The notes under the pieces: generated by a model
Databases searched by the model: none
What the model saw: only the letters and a program-made list of their open reading frames with translations
What the model was told of the DNA's origin: nothing
Shown here: positions 1 to 10,954 of the stretch, piece by piece
Layout: every line of letters begins with the position of its first letter
Position numbering within the stretch: position 1 is the stretch's first letter
Position numbers and translations under genes: made by a program
NCBI RefSeq assembly: GCF_002115745.1
Contig: NZ_JFKB01000020.1
Span: forward strand, 1 to 60,036
Length of the DNA stretch: 60,036 nt
Reading direction: 5' to 3'
Source of the DNA: Thalassospira alkalitolerans
GTDB taxonomy: Bacteria > Pseudomonadota > Alphaproteobacteria > Rhodospirillales > Thalassospiraceae

Positions 1-3000
1 AAGATTCTGCGATTGCGCTCGATATTGATGCTGGTCTGACCGACAGCTCCGAAGTTCTGACGGTGACCATCTCTGGTGTTCCAGACGGGGCGAGCCTGTC
101 TGCCGGGACCAACAATGGTGATGGCACCTGGACGCTGTCGAGCTCTGAGCTTGATGGTCTGAAGATCACGCCAGCCGATGACTTCAGCGGATCATTTGAT
201 CTTGGTGTTACCGCGCAGTCTGCCGATGGCAGCGATGTAGCAACCACCACAGGCTCGCTGACAGTTGACGTTGCGGGCGTTGCCGATACGCCAACCCTTG
301 ATGTTGCCGATGCTTCGGGCAAAGAAGATACTGCGATTGCTTTGGATATCGACGCTGGCCTGACCGACAGCTCCGAGACCTTGACGGTGATCATCTCTGG
401 TGTTCCAGACGGAGCAACCTTGTCTGCCGGGACCAACAATGGCGACGGCACTTGGACGCTGTCGAGCTCTGACCTTGACGGTCTTAAGATTACACCAGCT
501 GATGACTTCAGCGGATCGTTTGATCTTGGCGTGACCGCGCAGTCTGCCGATGGCAGCGATGTTGCAACGGTGAGCGATAGCATCACGGTCGATGTTGCCG
601 GTGTTGCTGATACGCCAACGCTTGATGTTGCTGATGCTTCGGGCAAAGAAGATACTGCGATTGCGCTCGATATTGATGCGGACCTGACCGACAGCTCCGA
701 AGTTCTGAGGGTGACGATCTCCGGTGTTCCGGACGGGGCGAGCCTGTCTGCCGGGACCAATAATGGTGACGGCACTTGGAGCCTGTCGGGTGCTGACCTT
801 GACGGCCTTAAGATCACGCCAGCTGAAGACTTCTCTGGCAGCTTCGATCTTGGTGTGACGGCTCAATCTGCTGACGGCAGCGATGTTGCGACGGTCAGCG
901 ATAGCATCACGGTTGATGTTGCGGCTGTTGCCGATGCTCCAAGCTTAAGCGTTTCGATTGGTGCGGGCACAGCGACTGGGACGGACAGTGGCACCGGACC
1001 AAACGATTTTGTTGATAATGGTGGTTCGAACCACTATGGGACGAATGGCGATGATACCTTTGTCATCGACCGTGATCTGAACATGAATGAGCAGTTTGAT
1101 CTCGGTAGCGGGAACGATGATGTCGTCCTGAACGGGGATACCAATCTGGGCAATAACATTCGTTTGGGTGATGGCAATGACAGTCTGACGATTAATGGCG
1201 ACATTGGCCAAACTTCCGCACTTGATGGCGGTTCTGGCGATGATGTTCTGTATCTTGGCAAGCCGTCCACGTCCTATTCATTACAGAACTACACGGCCAA
1301 TCAGGGCGTTATCAACACCCAAATCATTGATCTCGATACGGGCAAGATGTTGACTGTAAACCATATCGAAGCAATTTCGTTTGGTGACGGCGTTGTGGTA
1401 GGAAATTCTGATCTGGTGCAGTCCTCCGAAACCGCGAGCATTGCTTATCCGGTGACCATCAATGCAGCCCTTAATGATACAGATGGGTCGGAAACTCTCA
1501 GCATTACCATCACCGGTGTTCCTGAAGACGCGACCTTGAACGCAGGGACGCATAATTCGGATGGCAGTTGGACACTTGCACCAGCTGATCTGGAAGGTTT
1601 GACGCTGACCACTCCGTCCGATTTCCGGGGTAGCATTGATCTTACTGTCACGGCTACTGCGACTGATGGAACTGATACCAAATCTGTTACTGAAACACAG
1701 AATATCACCGTTGAAGACGCCGCCGATGCCCCGACATTAAATGTCTCGGATGCATCTGGTAACGAAGATTCTGCGATTGCACTGGATATCGATGCCAACC
1801 TGACAGATTCCAGTGAAGTCCTGACAGTTACCATTTCCGGTGTTCCGGATGGGGCGACGTTGTCTGCCGGAACCGATAATGGCGATGGGACATGGACGCT
1901 ATCTGCTGCTGATCTTGAAGGTCTGACGATTACGCCTGCCGATGACTTCAGCGGGTTGTTCGATCTTGCTGTCACCGCGCAGTCTGCGGACGGTGAAGAC
2001 GTTGCGACGGTGAGCGATAGCATCACGGTTGGCGTTACCGGCGTTGCCGATACGCCAACCCTTGATGTTGCCGATGCTTCTGGCAAAGAAGACAGCGCGA
2101 TTGCACTCGACATTGATGCTGGCCTGACGGATAGCTCCGAAGTTCTGACGGTGACGATCTCCGGTGTGCCGGACGGGGCAAGCCTGTCTGCCGGGACTAA
2201 TAATGGTGACGGCACCTGGACGCTATCTGCTGCTGACCTTGAAGGTCTGACGATTACACCTGCCGATGACTTCAGCGGATCGTTTGATCTCGGTGTGACG
2301 GCGCAATCGGCTGATGGCAGCGATGTTGCAACGATGAGTGATAGCATCACGGTTGATGTTGCCGGTGTTGCCGATACGCCAACGCTGGATGTGGCGGATG
2401 CTTCTGGCAAAGAAGATAAAGCCATTGCGCTTGATATTGACGCAAGTCTTACAGATAGCTCCGAAGTTCTGACCGTCACGATCTCTGGCGTTCCAGACGG
2501 GGCAACCTTGTCTGCCGGGACGGATAATGGTGATGGGACCTGGACGCTGACGACGAGTGATCTGGCGGGATTGACCATCACGCCGCCTGAAAACTTTAGC
2601 GGCAGTTTTGATGTCGATATTACAGCGACATCGCGTGATGGTATTGATATTGCGACGGTTTCTGACACGGTGATGGTCGATGTTGCTGCCGTTGCAGATT
2701 TACCCTTGCTTGAGGTTTCCGGAGCGTCGGGTGCAGAAGGTCAAGCGGTTGCGCTTGATATTGATGCGTCCCTGACTGATGCCAGCGAAGTTCTTTCTGT
2801 CACGATCAGTGGCGTTCCAAGCGGGGCAACCCTGTCGGGCGGGACTGATAATGGTGACGGCAGTTGGACGTTAAACGCCGATCAGCTTGAAGGTCTGACG
2901 ATCACGCCTGTTGATGACTTTAGCGGGTCGTTTAACTTGACGGTAACCGCAACAGCAACCGATGGCAGCGATAGCCAAAGCGTTTCACAAAGCCTGACGG

Positions 3001-5951
3001 TTGAGATTAGTGAAACAGAAGGCCAGACGGTCATCGGGACTAATGGCAGGGATGAGATTACGACCGGTGACGGTGATGATTATATCAGCGGGCGCAACGA
3101 CAAGGACACGATTTCGTCCGGGGCCGGAGACGATACCATTTATGGCGGGAGCGGCCGGGACACCATCAATGCTGGGGCCGGGGACGACTATATTGATGGC
3201 GGTAGCTGGAACGATAGTATTTTCGGCGGTACCGGTGACGATACGATCATGGGGGGGAGTGGCGCCGACACGCTAGATGGTGGTGAAGGCACTGATACGC
3301 TTTATGGCGGCAGTTCCGACGATATCCTGATCGGATCGGGCGATGACAAGCTGTATGGCGAGGGCAATAACGATGAAATTCGCTATAGCGTTGACCTGAC
3401 AGCCGAAGGTACGGGCGTTATTGATGGCGGTTCAGGGACTGATACGCTGAAACTGTATCTGACGTCGGAACAGTTGGCGGCCGAAGGTGTGTTTGAAGCC
3501 TTGCAGGACCTTAAGTCTCATGTCGGTTCCGGTGGTTGTCATAATGATAACCTGCGGCTTGATGCGCTTGGTATTGAAGTCGACAATGTCGAAAGACTTG
3601 AAATCTATGTCGATGGTGAAATTTATAACCCGTCAGCCACAGCAACACCGGTCCTGACCGTCAGTGACGCTACCGGTGTCGAAGACAGTGGTGCGATTGC
3701 ACTTGATATCGATGCTGGTTTGTCTGGTCTGCCCGGTGGACTTGCGACGCTAAGTATCGTGATTTCGGGCGTTCCCGATGGTGCAACCCTGTCTGCCGGG
3801 ACCAATAATGGCGATGGGACATGGACATTGGCAGCGGCCAATCTGGATGGTCTGACGATTACGCCTGCGGATGATTTCAGTGGTGCATTTGATCTGAGCG
3901 TGACGGCAACGTCGAGTGTCGGTGGTCAAACGACGTCGATCAGTCAGGTGGTCAATGTAGATATCAGCGCGGTCGCCGATACCCCGTCCTTGAGTGTTTC
4001 GGACGTTTCGGGCCAAGAGGACTCGGCGATCAGCCTCGATATTGATGCCAGCTTGTCTGACAATAGCGAAACAATGTCCGTCACGATCAGTGGTGTTCCC
4101 GACGGTGCGGTCCTGTCGTCTGGTACGAACAATGGTGATGGCACATGGACGCTGGATGCTGGCGACCTTGACGGATTAAGCATCACCCCAAGCGACGATT
4201 ATAGCGGCAGCTTTGATCTGACCGTTAAGGTGACGTCACATGATGGCGATGACAGCGCATCAGTTAGCGATACCATTACTGTGGCCGTTGCGGGTGTGGC
4301 CGATGCGCCGACACTTGATGTTGACGATGTAAATGCGGATATGGGCAACGCGGTTGCACTTGATATCGATGCCGGTCTGACCGATAGCAGCGAGACCCTG
4401 ACGGTGACCATTTCCGGTGTGCCTAGCGGTGCCCGTCTGTCGGCCGGAACGGATAACTGCAACGGTACCTGGACGCTCAGTGTCGCTCAGCTGGCCGGTT
4501 TGACCTTGTCCCCGGCAAGTAACTATTTCGGTACATTCGAACTGGTCGTATCGGCACAGTCGCGTGATGGTTCGGATACGGCGAGTACGACAGCGATTCT
4601 GGAAGTCACGATTGAGAAGGAAGTCGTTGACCCCGGCGAAGTCAAATGGGGGCGCGATTGGAGCGAAACCTTCGTGACCGGTTCGGGTGACGATACGGTT
4701 GGGGCCGGGGGTGGGAATGACACCATCTCGACCAATGCAGGTAATGATACGATCTGGGCCGGGAACGGCGATGATGTTGTTTATGCCGGTGCCGGGAATG
4801 ACAGCATTACCGGCGATGGTGGGAACGATTATATTGATGCCGGTGCTGGCAATGACATCGTTCATGGCGGCGAGGGGCGAAACACCATCTATGCCGGTGA
4901 AGGAAACGATTATGTCACCGCCGGCAGTGGTGATGACAAGATCTATGCCAGTGGTGGGGATAACATCGTTTACGCCAATGAAGGCAATAATACCGTCCAG
5001 ACAGGTGCCGGGAATGACACGATCAATAGCGGCAGTGGCCGGGACACCATTGTCGGCGGCGATGGCGATAACATCGTCAGTGCCGGTGAAGGCGATAACA
5101 AGGTTTGGACTGGTACTGGTAACGACACCATCAGTGTCGGCAGTGACGATGACTATATCAGTGCCGGGGATGGCAATAACACGGTAACCGGTGGCGAGGG
5201 CCGCAACAGGATCTATACCGGCAGCGGTGATGACAGCATCACCGCAGGCGACGGAAACGATACAATCGCAGCTGGCGGCGGAAATGACCGCATAGATGCC
5301 GGTAGCGGTGACAACACTGTTTGGGGTGAAGGTGGTAACGACTCCATCCATGGCGGATGGGGCAATGACACCTTCCTGGGCGGTGATGGGAATGACATCC
5401 TGGCTGCCGATGGTGGTAACAACTATTTTGATGGCGGTGCGGGTAACGATACGCTGACCACCGGTTGGGGTCGCGATACGCTTTATGGCGGTTCGGGTGA
5501 CGATACAATCGATGGGGGCGGTGATAATGATCGGCTTTATGGCGAAGATGGTAATGATACCCTGCAAGGCGGTGACGGGCGTGACACGCTACTTGGCGGC
5601 GATGGCAACGATATGCTGTTGGGCGGGGATGATGACGACACTTTGATCGGCGGTGCCGGCGATGACCAGCTTTACGGCGGCGGCGGATCGGACTTGTTTA
5701 TCTTTAATATGGGCGATGGATCAGATCACGTGGACGGCGGTGCAAGTGGTTGGACCTCGGATGTGATCGAGTTGCACAGCACCACCGGGAACAATATCGA
5801 TTCGAGTGATTGGACCTTGATTCTGGATGAGGGCAGCATAACGAAATCAAAAAGCAACTATATGGAACTTTCCACCGATTCGTCGGGAACCATTGTGTTT
5901 TCTGATGGAAGCGAGTTGACATTTTCCAATGTCGAACGTATCGAGTGGTGA
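1..5951 (+). CDS. Giant RTX / Ig-like repeat adhesin, 3' part (5' end outside window)
   Basis: The frame is open from base 3, so the N-terminus lies upstream of the window. About 1,980 codons are visible. They hold eleven copies (the first cut) of a ~108-residue Ig/cadherin-like unit that opens with [14 protein letters not shown] and contains ISGVPDGA and NGDGTW. Neighbouring copies are 324 bases apart (for example 288 and 612). Three blocks of Ca-binding RTX nonapeptides (GGxGxDxUx type) interrupt them at about 1021-1260, 3030-3390 and 4650-5700. The last ~80 residues have no repeats and end in VERIEW, as expected of an uncleaved type I secretion signal. The family role is a surface or biofilm adhesin that folds in external calcium. 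No secretion genes lie in the window. I saw only two cysteines, near 3537 and 4458. The class is secure; the ligand is unknown. Confidence 0.9.
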   Translation, partial: DSAIALDIDAGLTDSSEVLTVTISGVPDGASLSAGTNNGDGTWTLSSSELDGLKITPADDFSGSFDLGVTAQSADGSDVATTTGSLTVDVAGVADTPTLDVADASGKEDTAIALDIDAGLTDSSETLTVIISGVPDGATLSAGTNNGDGTWTLSSSDLDGLKITPADDFSGSFDLGVTAQSADGSDVATVSDSITVDVAGVADTPTLDVADASGKEDTAIALDIDADLTDSSEVLRVTISGVPDGASLSAGTNNGDGTWSLSGADLDGLKITPAEDFSGSFDLGVTAQSADGSDVATVSDSITVDVAAVADAPSLSVSIGAGTATGTDSGTGPNDFVDNGGSNHYGTNGDDTFVIDRDLNMNEQFDLGSGNDDVVLNGDTNLGNNIRLGDGNDSLTINGDIGQTSALDGGSGDDVLYLGKPSTSYSLQNYTANQGVINTQIIDLDTGKMLTVNHIEAISFGDGVVVGNSDLVQSSETASIAYPVTINAALNDTDGSETLSITITGVPEDATLNAGTHNSDGSWTLAPADLEGLTLTTPSDFRGSIDLTVTATATDGTDTKSVTETQNITVEDAADAPTLNVSDASGNEDSAIALDIDANLTDSSEVLTVTISGVPDGATLSAGTDNGDGTWTLSAADLEGLTITPADDFSGLFDLAVTAQSADGEDVATVSDSITVGVTGVADTPTLDVADASGKEDSAIALDIDAGLTDSSEVLTVTISGVPDGASLSAGTNNGDGTWTLSAADLEGLTITPADDFSGSFDLGVTAQSADGSDVATMSDSITVDVAGVADTPTLDVADASGKEDKAIALDIDASLTDSSEVLTVTISGVPDGATLSAGTDNGDGTWTLTTSDLAGLTITPPENFSGSFDVDITATSRDGIDIATVSDTVMVDVAAVADLPLLEVSGASGAEGQAVALDIDASLTDASEVLSVTISGVPSGATLSGGTDNGDGSWTLNADQLEGLTITPVDDFSGSFNLTVTATATDGSDSQSVSQSLTVEISETEGQTVIGTNGRDEITTGDGDDYISGRNDKDTISSGAGDDTIYGGSGRDTINAGAGDDYIDGGSWNDSIFGGTGDDTIMGGSGADTLDGGEGTDTLYGGSSDDILIGSGDDKLYGEGNNDEIRYSVDLTAEGTGVIDGGSGTDTLKLYLTSEQLAAEGVFEALQDLKSHVGSGGCHNDNLRLDALGIEVDNVERLEIYVDGEIYNPSATATPVLTVSDATGVEDSGAIALDIDAGLSGLPGGLATLSIVISGVPDGATLSAGTNNGDGTWTLAAANLDGLTITPADDFSGAFDLSVTATSSVGGQTTSISQVVNVDISAVADTPSLSVSDVSGQEDSAISLDIDASLSDNSETMSVTISGVPDGAVLSSGTNNGDGTWTLDAGDLDGLSITPSDDYSGSFDLTVKVTSHDGDDSASVSDTITVAVAGVADAPTLDVDDVNADMGNAVALDIDAGLTDSSETLTVTISGVPSGARLSAGTDNCNGTWTLSVAQLAGLTLSPASNYFGTFELVVSAQSRDGSDTASTTAILEVTIEKEVVDPGEVKWGRDWSETFVTGSGDDTVGAGGGNDTISTNAGNDTIWAGNGDDVVYAGAGNDSITGDGGNDYIDAGAGNDIVHGGEGRNTIYAGEGNDYVTAGSGDDKIYASGGDNIVYANEGNNTVQTGAGNDTINSGSGRDTIVGGDGDNIVSAGEGDNKVWTGTGNDTISVGSDDDYISAGDGNNTVTGGEGRNRIYTGSGDDSITAGDGNDTIAAGGGNDRIDAGSGDNTVWGEGGNDSIHGGWGNDTFLGGDGNDILAADGGNNYFDGGAGNDTLTTGWGRDTLYGGSGDDTIDGGGDNDRLYGEDGNDTLQGGDGRDTLLGGDGNDMLLGGDDDDTLIGGAGDDQLYGGGGSDLFIFNMGDGSDHVDGGASGWTSDVIELHSTTGNNIDSSDWTLILDEGSITKSKSNYMELSTDSSGTIVFSDGSELTFSNVERIEW
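288..935 (+). repeat. 324-bp tandem repeat units within the adhesin gene
   Basis: Two complete adjacent units run 288-611 and 612-935. They are nearly identical in DNA as well as protein, which points to recent duplication or gene conversion. Further copies of the unit continue at about 1410-3010 and 3640-4610 and are more diverged. The array is a candidate for length variation between strains and for assembly collapse. Confidence 0.85.
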
Positions 5952-6030
5952 CGAAAAGACGATTTGGATGCCGTCGGGACGCAATCTTGACGACATTGCC
6001 GGTTTTCTGGGGGAAATCACCCTGTCGCGA

Positions 6031-6059
6031 TTGACAGCTATGGTGTGAAGTCCTATACA
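6031..6059 (+). promoter_or_regulatory. Sigma70-type promoter of rpmH-rnpA
   Basis: A perfect -35 TTGACA (6031-6036) and a -10 TATACA (6054-6059) are separated by 17 bases. Transcription should start near 6066, giving a ~42-nt leader before the rpmH GTG. It is the strongest housekeeping promoter noticed in the window. Confidence 0.8.
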
Positions 6060-6107
6060 GCGGACCTCGAATTTTATCGGATTACCTTTTAGAACGGAGT
6101 AAGTGCA

Positions 6108-6242
6108 GTGAAGCGCACCTACCAGCCAAGCAAACTCGTACGGAAACGCCGCCACGGCTTCCGTTCCCGCAGCGCGACCGTCGGTGGCCGCCGTGTGCTA
6201 ACCGCACGCCGCGCCAAGGGCCGCAAGCGTCTGTCGGCCTAA
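6108..6242 (+). CDS. rpmH: 50S ribosomal protein L34
   Basis: The 44-residue product is an almost textbook L34: it starts [19 protein letters not shown], has the central ATVGGR and ends RKRLSA. L34 binds 23S rRNA in the large ribosomal subunit. It starts at GTG (6108) with AACGGAGT a few bases upstream, and it is too short for many ORF callers. It leads the classic rpmH-rnpA-yidD-yidC order, and rnpA begins five bases after its stop. Length and sequence match the family exactly. Confidence 0.98.
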   Translation: MKRTYQPSKLVRKRRHGFRSRSATVGGRRVLTARRAKGRKRLSA

Positions 6243-6246
6243 TGTT

Positions 6247-6705
6247 GTGACCGTTTCGGTGGAACGCTTGAAAAAGCGCGCAGAATTTCTTCGCGTTGCA
6301 GGCACCCGCCGGAAATGGGTTACACAAGGATTGATCCTTCAAGGCGCACCGCGTCCCGGGATCAAACCGGACACAGAATACGCCGGTGAAAATCGACTCG
6401 CCCGAGTCGGCTTCACTGTCACCAAAAAGGTGGGAAAAGCCGTCGTTCGCAATCGCGTTCGACGGCGTTTGCGTGCTGTGGCAGATCAACTGATGATCGA
6501 AATGGCATTGCCCGGTTGGGATTATGTCGTGATTGGTCGAAGCCAAACCATTGACCGTGAATTTGAAAAACTGGTCGATGATATGCGATTTGCCCTGCGC
6601 CGTATTCCGGATGCCAAACCCTCTGCCGTCGATAACGCGCGTTTCCGCAAGGGACGCGGTTCGCGATCCGGTACTGCACCAAAGGCAGGAGACTCGGTGA
6701 AATGA
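6247..6705 (+). CDS. rnpA: Ribonuclease P protein component
   Basis: RnpA binds the catalytic RNase P RNA and helps cleave 5' leaders from pre-tRNAs. The 152-residue product begins [22 protein letters not shown], as RnpA proteins do, and carries the basic signature [11 protein letters not shown] near residue 65, which contacts the RNA. The start is a GTG at 6247, five bases after rpmH; a GTG at 6259 is an alternative. The C-terminus is Arg/Lys rich and probably disordered. Its stop overlaps the yidD ATG (ATGA), so the two are likely translationally coupled. Confidence 0.96.
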   Translation: MTVSVERLKKRAEFLRVAGTRRKWVTQGLILQGAPRPGIKPDTEYAGENRLARVGFTVTKKVGKAVVRNRVRRRLRAVADQLMIEMALPGWDYVVIGRSQTIDREFEKLVDDMRFALRRIPDAKPSAVDNARFRKGRGSRSGTAPKAGDSVK

Positions 6706-7019
6706 GTAATCTTCCCGGTTCAGATGTGGGCCTCTTGGCACGCCTTCTTCAATTCGCTGTTCGCGGCTACCAGCTCTTTTTATCGCCCTATATCGGGTGG
6801 TCCTGCAGATATCAGCCGACCTGTTCGGCTTATATGATGGAGGCCCTTGCCCGTCATGGGGCAATAAAAGGCGGCTGGATGGGTTTTAAACGGATAATGC
6901 GTTGCCATCCATGGGGTGGTCATGGTTATGATCCCGTGCCCGGATGTGGCTGTGAACAAAATAAAGCGCCGTCGGAGGATCATAATCCCCGGATTACGGC
7001 GCTTTCGTCATGTAAATAG
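6702..7019 (+). CDS. yidD: Membrane protein insertion efficiency factor YidD
   Basis: YidD is a small membrane-associated protein that helps YidC insert inner-membrane proteins. The 105-residue product has the family core: [11 protein letters not shown], then [14 protein letters not shown], then [17 protein letters not shown]. It overlaps rnpA by four bases and precedes yidC, the universal order. The last ~20 codons lie inside a hairpin (6963-7005) and are not conserved in the family, so the 3' end of the gene may double as RNA structure. Confidence 0.95.
   Translation: MSNLPGSDVGLLARLLQFAVRGYQLFLSPYIGWSCRYQPTCSAYMMEALARHGAIKGGWMGFKRIMRCHPWGGHGYDPVPGCGCEQNKAPSEDHNPRITALSSCK
6963..7005 (+). 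repeat. Inverted repeat in the 3' end of yidD
   Basis: Perfect 10-base arms AAAGCGCCGT (6963-6972) and ACGGCGCTTT (6996-7005) flank a 23-base loop that can itself pair partly (GGAGGAT with ATCCCC). It sits ~60 bases before the yidC start and may be an mRNA processing or attenuation element. It lacks a U-tract, so it is not a classical terminator. Confidence 0.55.
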
Positions 7020-7067
7020 AATACCGGTCAGGCGTGCTGCGCCGCCGGACGAAAGCGGAAAGAGGCG

Positions 7068-8786
7068 ATGAACGAACAACGTAACCTGTGGATTGCGATT
7101 GCTGCTTCGGTCGTGATCCTTGTCGGGTTCCAATTCTTTTTTGCGCCTGAACCTGATCCTCAGGTTCAGGAAGCGCAGGTTCGCGAACAGCTTGACGTGA
7201 ACGGCACCAACACCCCGCAGGCGGCGTCGAATGCGCCAAGCGTGCCCGGTGGGCAGCAGCAACTTGCTGCACCGGTTGTCAATCGCGATGATGCGCTGGC
7301 CAAATCCCCGCGTATCAAGATCGAAACCCCGCGTGTCGAAGGTTCGATTCGTCTGGTTGGCGGCATGATTGATGACATTCAGCTTCAAGATTACCGTGAG
7401 ACTGAAGAACCCAACAGCCCGCTGATCCATGTTTTGAACCCGACCGGCAGCGATAATGCGTATTTCGCTGAATTTGGCTGGGTTGCTGCGGATAAGACCG
7501 TTGGTGTTCCAAACAGCGATACCCGCTGGACCGCAAGTTCCAACGAGTTGACGCCGGCAACACCGGTGACGCTGAGCTGGGACAACGGCAATGGCCTGAC
7601 CTTTAAACGCGAAATTTCGATTGACGAGAACTTCATGTTCTCGATCAAGCAGTCGGTGAAAAACGACGGTGGTTCGGATGTTACGCTGTATCCGTACGGC
7701 CTGATCTCGCGCAAGGGGGAGCCAAAGACCGCAGGTTTCTATATTCTGCACGAAGGTCCGCTGGGCGTGATCGACGGCACACTGACCGAAATGAAGTACC
7801 AGGATCTGGTCGAGGATGGTGACGTCGAGAAAAAAACCACCGGCGGCTGGCTTGGCTTTACCGACAAATACTGGCTGGTTGCGCTGGCACCGTCTTCGGA
7901 TGAAGAGCTGACGACACGTTTTAGCCATCATGTTGCAGATAATGCGGACAAATTCCAGACCGACTATCTTGGTGCGGCACGTACGGTTGCTGTCGGTGCC
8001 GAAGCGGCATCTGAAACCCGTTTGTTTGCCGGTGCCAAGGAAGTCTCGGTACTGGATCAGTACGCCAATGAATTCGGGATTACGAATTTCGATCTCGCAA
8101 TTGATTTCGGCTGGTTCTACTTCCTGACCAAACCGTTCTTCCTGTTCTTGCAGTGGCTGAACCATCTGGTTGGCAACTTTGGCGTATCCATCCTGATCTT
8201 TACCGTTCTGGTAAAGGCCGTGATGTTCCCGCTGGCGAATAAATCGTACAAATCCATGAGTGCGATGAAAAAGCTGCAGCCGCAGATCACCAAGATGCGC
8301 GAGCAGTTCAAGGATGATCGTCAGCGTCAGCAGCAGGAAATGATGGCGCTTTACAAGCGCGAGAAAATTAACCCGGCTTCGGGTTGCCTGCCGATTGTGG
8401 TTCAGATTCCGGTGTTCTTTGCGCTTTACAAAGTGCTGTTCGTGAACATCGAAATGCGTCATGCACCGTTCTTTGGCTGGATTCAGGACCTTTCGGCACC
8501 GGATCCGACGTCGCTGTTTAATCTGTTTGGTTTGATCCCGTTTGATCCGCCGCAGATGTTGATGATCGGTGTATGGCCGCTGATAATGGGAATCACCATG
8601 TTCCTGCAGCAGAAACTGAACCCGGCGCCGGCTGATCCGACTCAGGCGAAGATTATGATGTTCTTGCCACTGATCTTTACGTTCATGCTGGCAAGCTTCC
8701 CGGCAGGTCTTGTGATCTATTGGGCATGGAACAACACGCTGTCGATCATGCAGCAGCGCTATATTATGTACAAGATGGGGGTTTAA
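7068..8786 (+). CDS. yidC: Membrane protein insertase YidC
   Basis: YidC inserts and folds inner-membrane proteins, alone or with SecYEG. The 572-residue product has the proteobacterial layout: an N-terminal anchor (about residues 8-25), a periplasmic beta domain to about residue 340, then the conserved C-terminal five-helix insertase core from about 345. The core includes the cytoplasmic hairpin KSYKSMSAMKKLQPQ and the late AWNNTLSIMQQRYIM motif. It starts at ATG 7068 after AAAGAGGCG. It follows yidD by 48 bases and is probably co-transcribed from the rpmH promoter. Confidence 0.98.
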   Translation: MNEQRNLWIAIAASVVILVGFQFFFAPEPDPQVQEAQVREQLDVNGTNTPQAASNAPSVPGGQQQLAAPVVNRDDALAKSPRIKIETPRVEGSIRLVGGMIDDIQLQDYRETEEPNSPLIHVLNPTGSDNAYFAEFGWVAADKTVGVPNSDTRWTASSNELTPATPVTLSWDNGNGLTFKREISIDENFMFSIKQSVKNDGGSDVTLYPYGLISRKGEPKTAGFYILHEGPLGVIDGTLTEMKYQDLVEDGDVEKKTTGGWLGFTDKYWLVALAPSSDEELTTRFSHHVADNADKFQTDYLGAARTVAVGAEAASETRLFAGAKEVSVLDQYANEFGITNFDLAIDFGWFYFLTKPFFLFLQWLNHLVGNFGVSILIFTVLVKAVMFPLANKSYKSMSAMKKLQPQITKMREQFKDDRQRQQQEMMALYKREKINPASGCLPIVVQIPVFFALYKVLFVNIEMRHAPFFGWIQDLSAPDPTSLFNLFGLIPFDPPQMLMIGVWPLIMGITMFLQQKLNPAPADPTQAKIMMFLPLIFTFMLASFPAGLVIYWAWNNTLSIMQQRYIMYKMGV

Positions 8787-8800
8787 TCCCCCCATCTCCT

Positions 8801-8831
8801 CCCCGCAGGGCGTTTTAACGCCTGTGCGGGG
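8801..8831 (+). repeat. GC-rich hairpin between yidC and engB
   Basis: CCCCGCA (8801-8807) pairs with TGCGGGG (8825-8831), and GGCG (8809-8812) with CGCC (8819-8822), around a TTTTAA loop. No U-tract follows; the right arm runs almost directly into the engB ribosome-binding site (AAGGA). It could pause transcription or occlude that site. Confidence 0.55.
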
Positions 8832-8845
8832 TTCAAGGAACGACA

Positions 8846-9508
8846 ATGACTGAAGAAAAATTGCCATCGGCAACTGCAATTCCGACATTTGAATCGGCAC
8901 AGATCGAAGCCGGGCGGAAACTGTTTTCCCGCCCGGTTACCTTCATGTTGGGTGTTGCAAACCTAGAACAGTTGCCGCCCGAAAACAAAATCGAGATCTG
9001 CTTTGCGGGTCGGTCCAATGTCGGGAAATCGAGCCTGTTTAATGCCGTGACCGGCCGCAAGGATATGGCGCGGACATCGAACACGCCCGGTCGAACCCAG
9101 CAGTTGAACTATTTCGATCTTGATGGTGCGCTTAATATTGTGGATTTGCCGGGCTACGGTTTTGCCCAGGCGCCCAAGGATATCGTCGAGACCTGGCAGG
9201 GGGTGATCAAACAATATCTGCGCGGGCGTGTGACGCTTCGTCGTGTGTTTGTTTTGATCGATTCCCGGCACGGCTTTATGAAAGCCGATCTTGAAATGAT
9301 GAAGATGCTTGATGAGTCCGCTGTGTCTTATCAGATCGTTTTGACCAAGGCAGACAAGCTTAAAAAAGGTCAGATGGAAAAGCGTATTCGTGAAGTGGTC
9401 GAAGGGGTGAAAAAACATCCTGCCGCCCTGACGAAGCTTTTTGCAACATCAAGCGAAAAAAGCACCGGACTTGAGGCGCTTCGCGCAGAGATCGCAATGT
9501 TGCTATAA
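8846..9508 (+). CDS. engB: Ribosome biogenesis GTPase EngB (YihA/YsxC)
   Basis: EngB is an essential GTPase that assists late assembly of the 50S subunit. The 220-residue product has the GTP-binding motifs in order: GRSNVGKSS (P-loop, about residue 55), NTPGRTQ (switch I), DLPGYG (G3) and TKADK (G4), plus the family-specific YGFAQAPK. The start at ATG 8846 follows AAGGAACGACA. It lies in the usual alphaproteobacterial order yidC-engB-argB, 60 bases after yidC. Confidence 0.96.
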   Translation: MTEEKLPSATAIPTFESAQIEAGRKLFSRPVTFMLGVANLEQLPPENKIEICFAGRSNVGKSSLFNAVTGRKDMARTSNTPGRTQQLNYFDLDGALNIVDLPGYGFAQAPKDIVETWQGVIKQYLRGRVTLRRVFVLIDSRHGFMKADLEMMKMLDESAVSYQIVLTKADKLKKGQMEKRIREVVEGVKKHPAALTKLFATSSEKSTGLEALRAEIAMLL

Positions 9509-9546
9509 TAACCCGACAGCGCTCGTATAACGATTGGGGAAAAGAG

Positions 9547-10476
9547 ATGAACGAAGAAATCCGTTCTGAGGAAGAAAACTCGGAGTCCAATGCCTATAGG
9601 ACATTGGCGCGCGCAAAGGTTTTGTCCGAAGCTCTTCCCTATATGCGGCGCTATAACGGGCAGACGATTGTGGTCAAGTATGGCGGCCATGCCATGGGTG
9701 ATCCGGAATTGGCGCGTCTGTTTGCCCAGGATATGGTTCTTTTAAAGCAAGTTGGCATGAACCCGATTGTTGTTCATGGCGGCGGTCCTCAGATTGGCCA
9801 GATGCTTCAGCAGCTTAACATCCAGTCGGAATTTGTTGATGGTCTGCGTGTAACCGATCAACAGACAATCGATGTGGTCGAGATGGTTCTGGCGGGCAAG
9901 ATCAACAAGGAAATCGTTTCGAATATCAACCGGGCAGGCGGCGTTAGCGTTGGTCTTTGCGGCAAGGATGCGCATTTGATCAAGGCCCGGAAATTACAGC
10001 GCACCAAGCGCGACCCGGAAAGCAATATCGAAAAAGTGCTTGATCTTGGTTTCGTCGGTGAACCGATTGAAGTCAATCCGCATGTGCTGAGCTGTTTCAC
10101 CAATACCGATATTATTCCGGTAATTGCCCCCATCGGGGTTGGTGATGATGGTCAGACATATAATATCAATGCTGATACGGCTGCCGGTGCGATTGCAAAG
10201 GCTGTTGGTGCCCGTCGCCTTTATATGCTGACCGACGTCAAGGGTATCCTTGACGGAGAAAAGAAGCTGGTGCGTGACGCCGATATCGACAGTATCAACG
10301 CAATGATTGCCGACGGCACGATTTCGGGCGGTATGATTCCGAAAACCGAAACCTGTATGGATGCGGTTCGCAACGGGGTTGAGGCCGCGGTAATTGTCGA
10401 TGGCCGTGCACCGCATGCGGTCTTGCTTGAACTGTTCACCGAGCGTGGGGCAGGGACAATGATCCGGGGGAGCTAA
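9547..10476 (+). CDS. argB: Acetylglutamate kinase
   Basis: ArgB phosphorylates N-acetylglutamate with ATP, the second step of arginine synthesis in the cytoplasm. The 309-residue product shows [11 protein letters not shown] (phosphate binding), [10 protein letters not shown] and the amino-acid-kinase end region [10 protein letters not shown]. The length fits the arginine-sensitive class that has an extra N-terminal helix, so feedback inhibition is likely by family. It starts at ATG 9547 after GGGGAAAAGAG and lies 38 bases after engB. Confidence 0.97.
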   Translation: MNEEIRSEEENSESNAYRTLARAKVLSEALPYMRRYNGQTIVVKYGGHAMGDPELARLFAQDMVLLKQVGMNPIVVHGGGPQIGQMLQQLNIQSEFVDGLRVTDQQTIDVVEMVLAGKINKEIVSNINRAGGVSVGLCGKDAHLIKARKLQRTKRDPESNIEKVLDLGFVGEPIEVNPHVLSCFTNTDIIPVIAPIGVGDDGQTYNINADTAAGAIAKAVGARRLYMLTDVKGILDGEKKLVRDADIDSINAMIADGTISGGMIPKTETCMDAVRNGVEAAVIVDGRAPHAVLLELFTERGAGTMIRGS

Positions 10477-10954
10477 CCCCGGCATATCCCCCAAAAACAG
10501 TCGTTTGATTGCGTTCTGCTGTTGAATCCATTTTCGATAACATAGTGCAATCCACGCATGTGGCGCAGGTGTTATGATAACGGCGCGTCTTTGGTTTCAA
10601 AAAATTAGGATTATGTCGAGGTAGCCGTTACTGCCTTGCGCTCTCACAACTTGTCGCAGGTCTATGACTTGCGTTATTGTATCGCAATGGTGTTAGCATG
10701 ATGAAACCATGCAACACTAAGCGGCAGGATCGTATTTTCGCTGCTATATAATTTCCCTATGCTGTTCTTTGGTGCAATCGCCGCTTTCACTGCATGCGAG
10801 CTATGAAGCCGGTGGGCTTGCATTAAAATGGCTAAAAGCGTATGTAACCAGCGCTCGACAAGGTGATTGGCCTTGCCGGGCATTCCGTAATGGCAGCAGG
10901 CAAATCATCGGGCCGCGCCTGCGGAAACGTTTTCCGGATAGCAAAAGGGCGAGC
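10477..10954. other. Intergenic region argB-mtaB
   Basis: These 478 bases hold no convincing gene. A perfect TATAAT lies at 10747-10752, but no -35 match sits 16-18 bases upstream. GGGGGA/TCCCCC (10466-10471 and 10487-10492) could form a weak hairpin at the end of argB. An open frame continues from 10769 into mtaB, but its translation does not resemble the family. Confidence 0.5.

Noticed and set aside
1445..5567. Long antisense frames under the adhesin (1445-2668, 4260-5567)
   Set aside because: Repeat periodicity of 324 and 27 bases keeps these frames open; their translations are low-complexity and lack start signals.
7008..8900. A 630-codon frame antisense to yidC
   Set aside because: The plus-strand yidC is a full, conserved gene; the antisense translation shows no domain and spans two genes and their spacer.
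10769..10954. N-terminal extension of MtaB
   Set aside because: The extension is not MtaB-like, and the family N-terminus begins at 10955.
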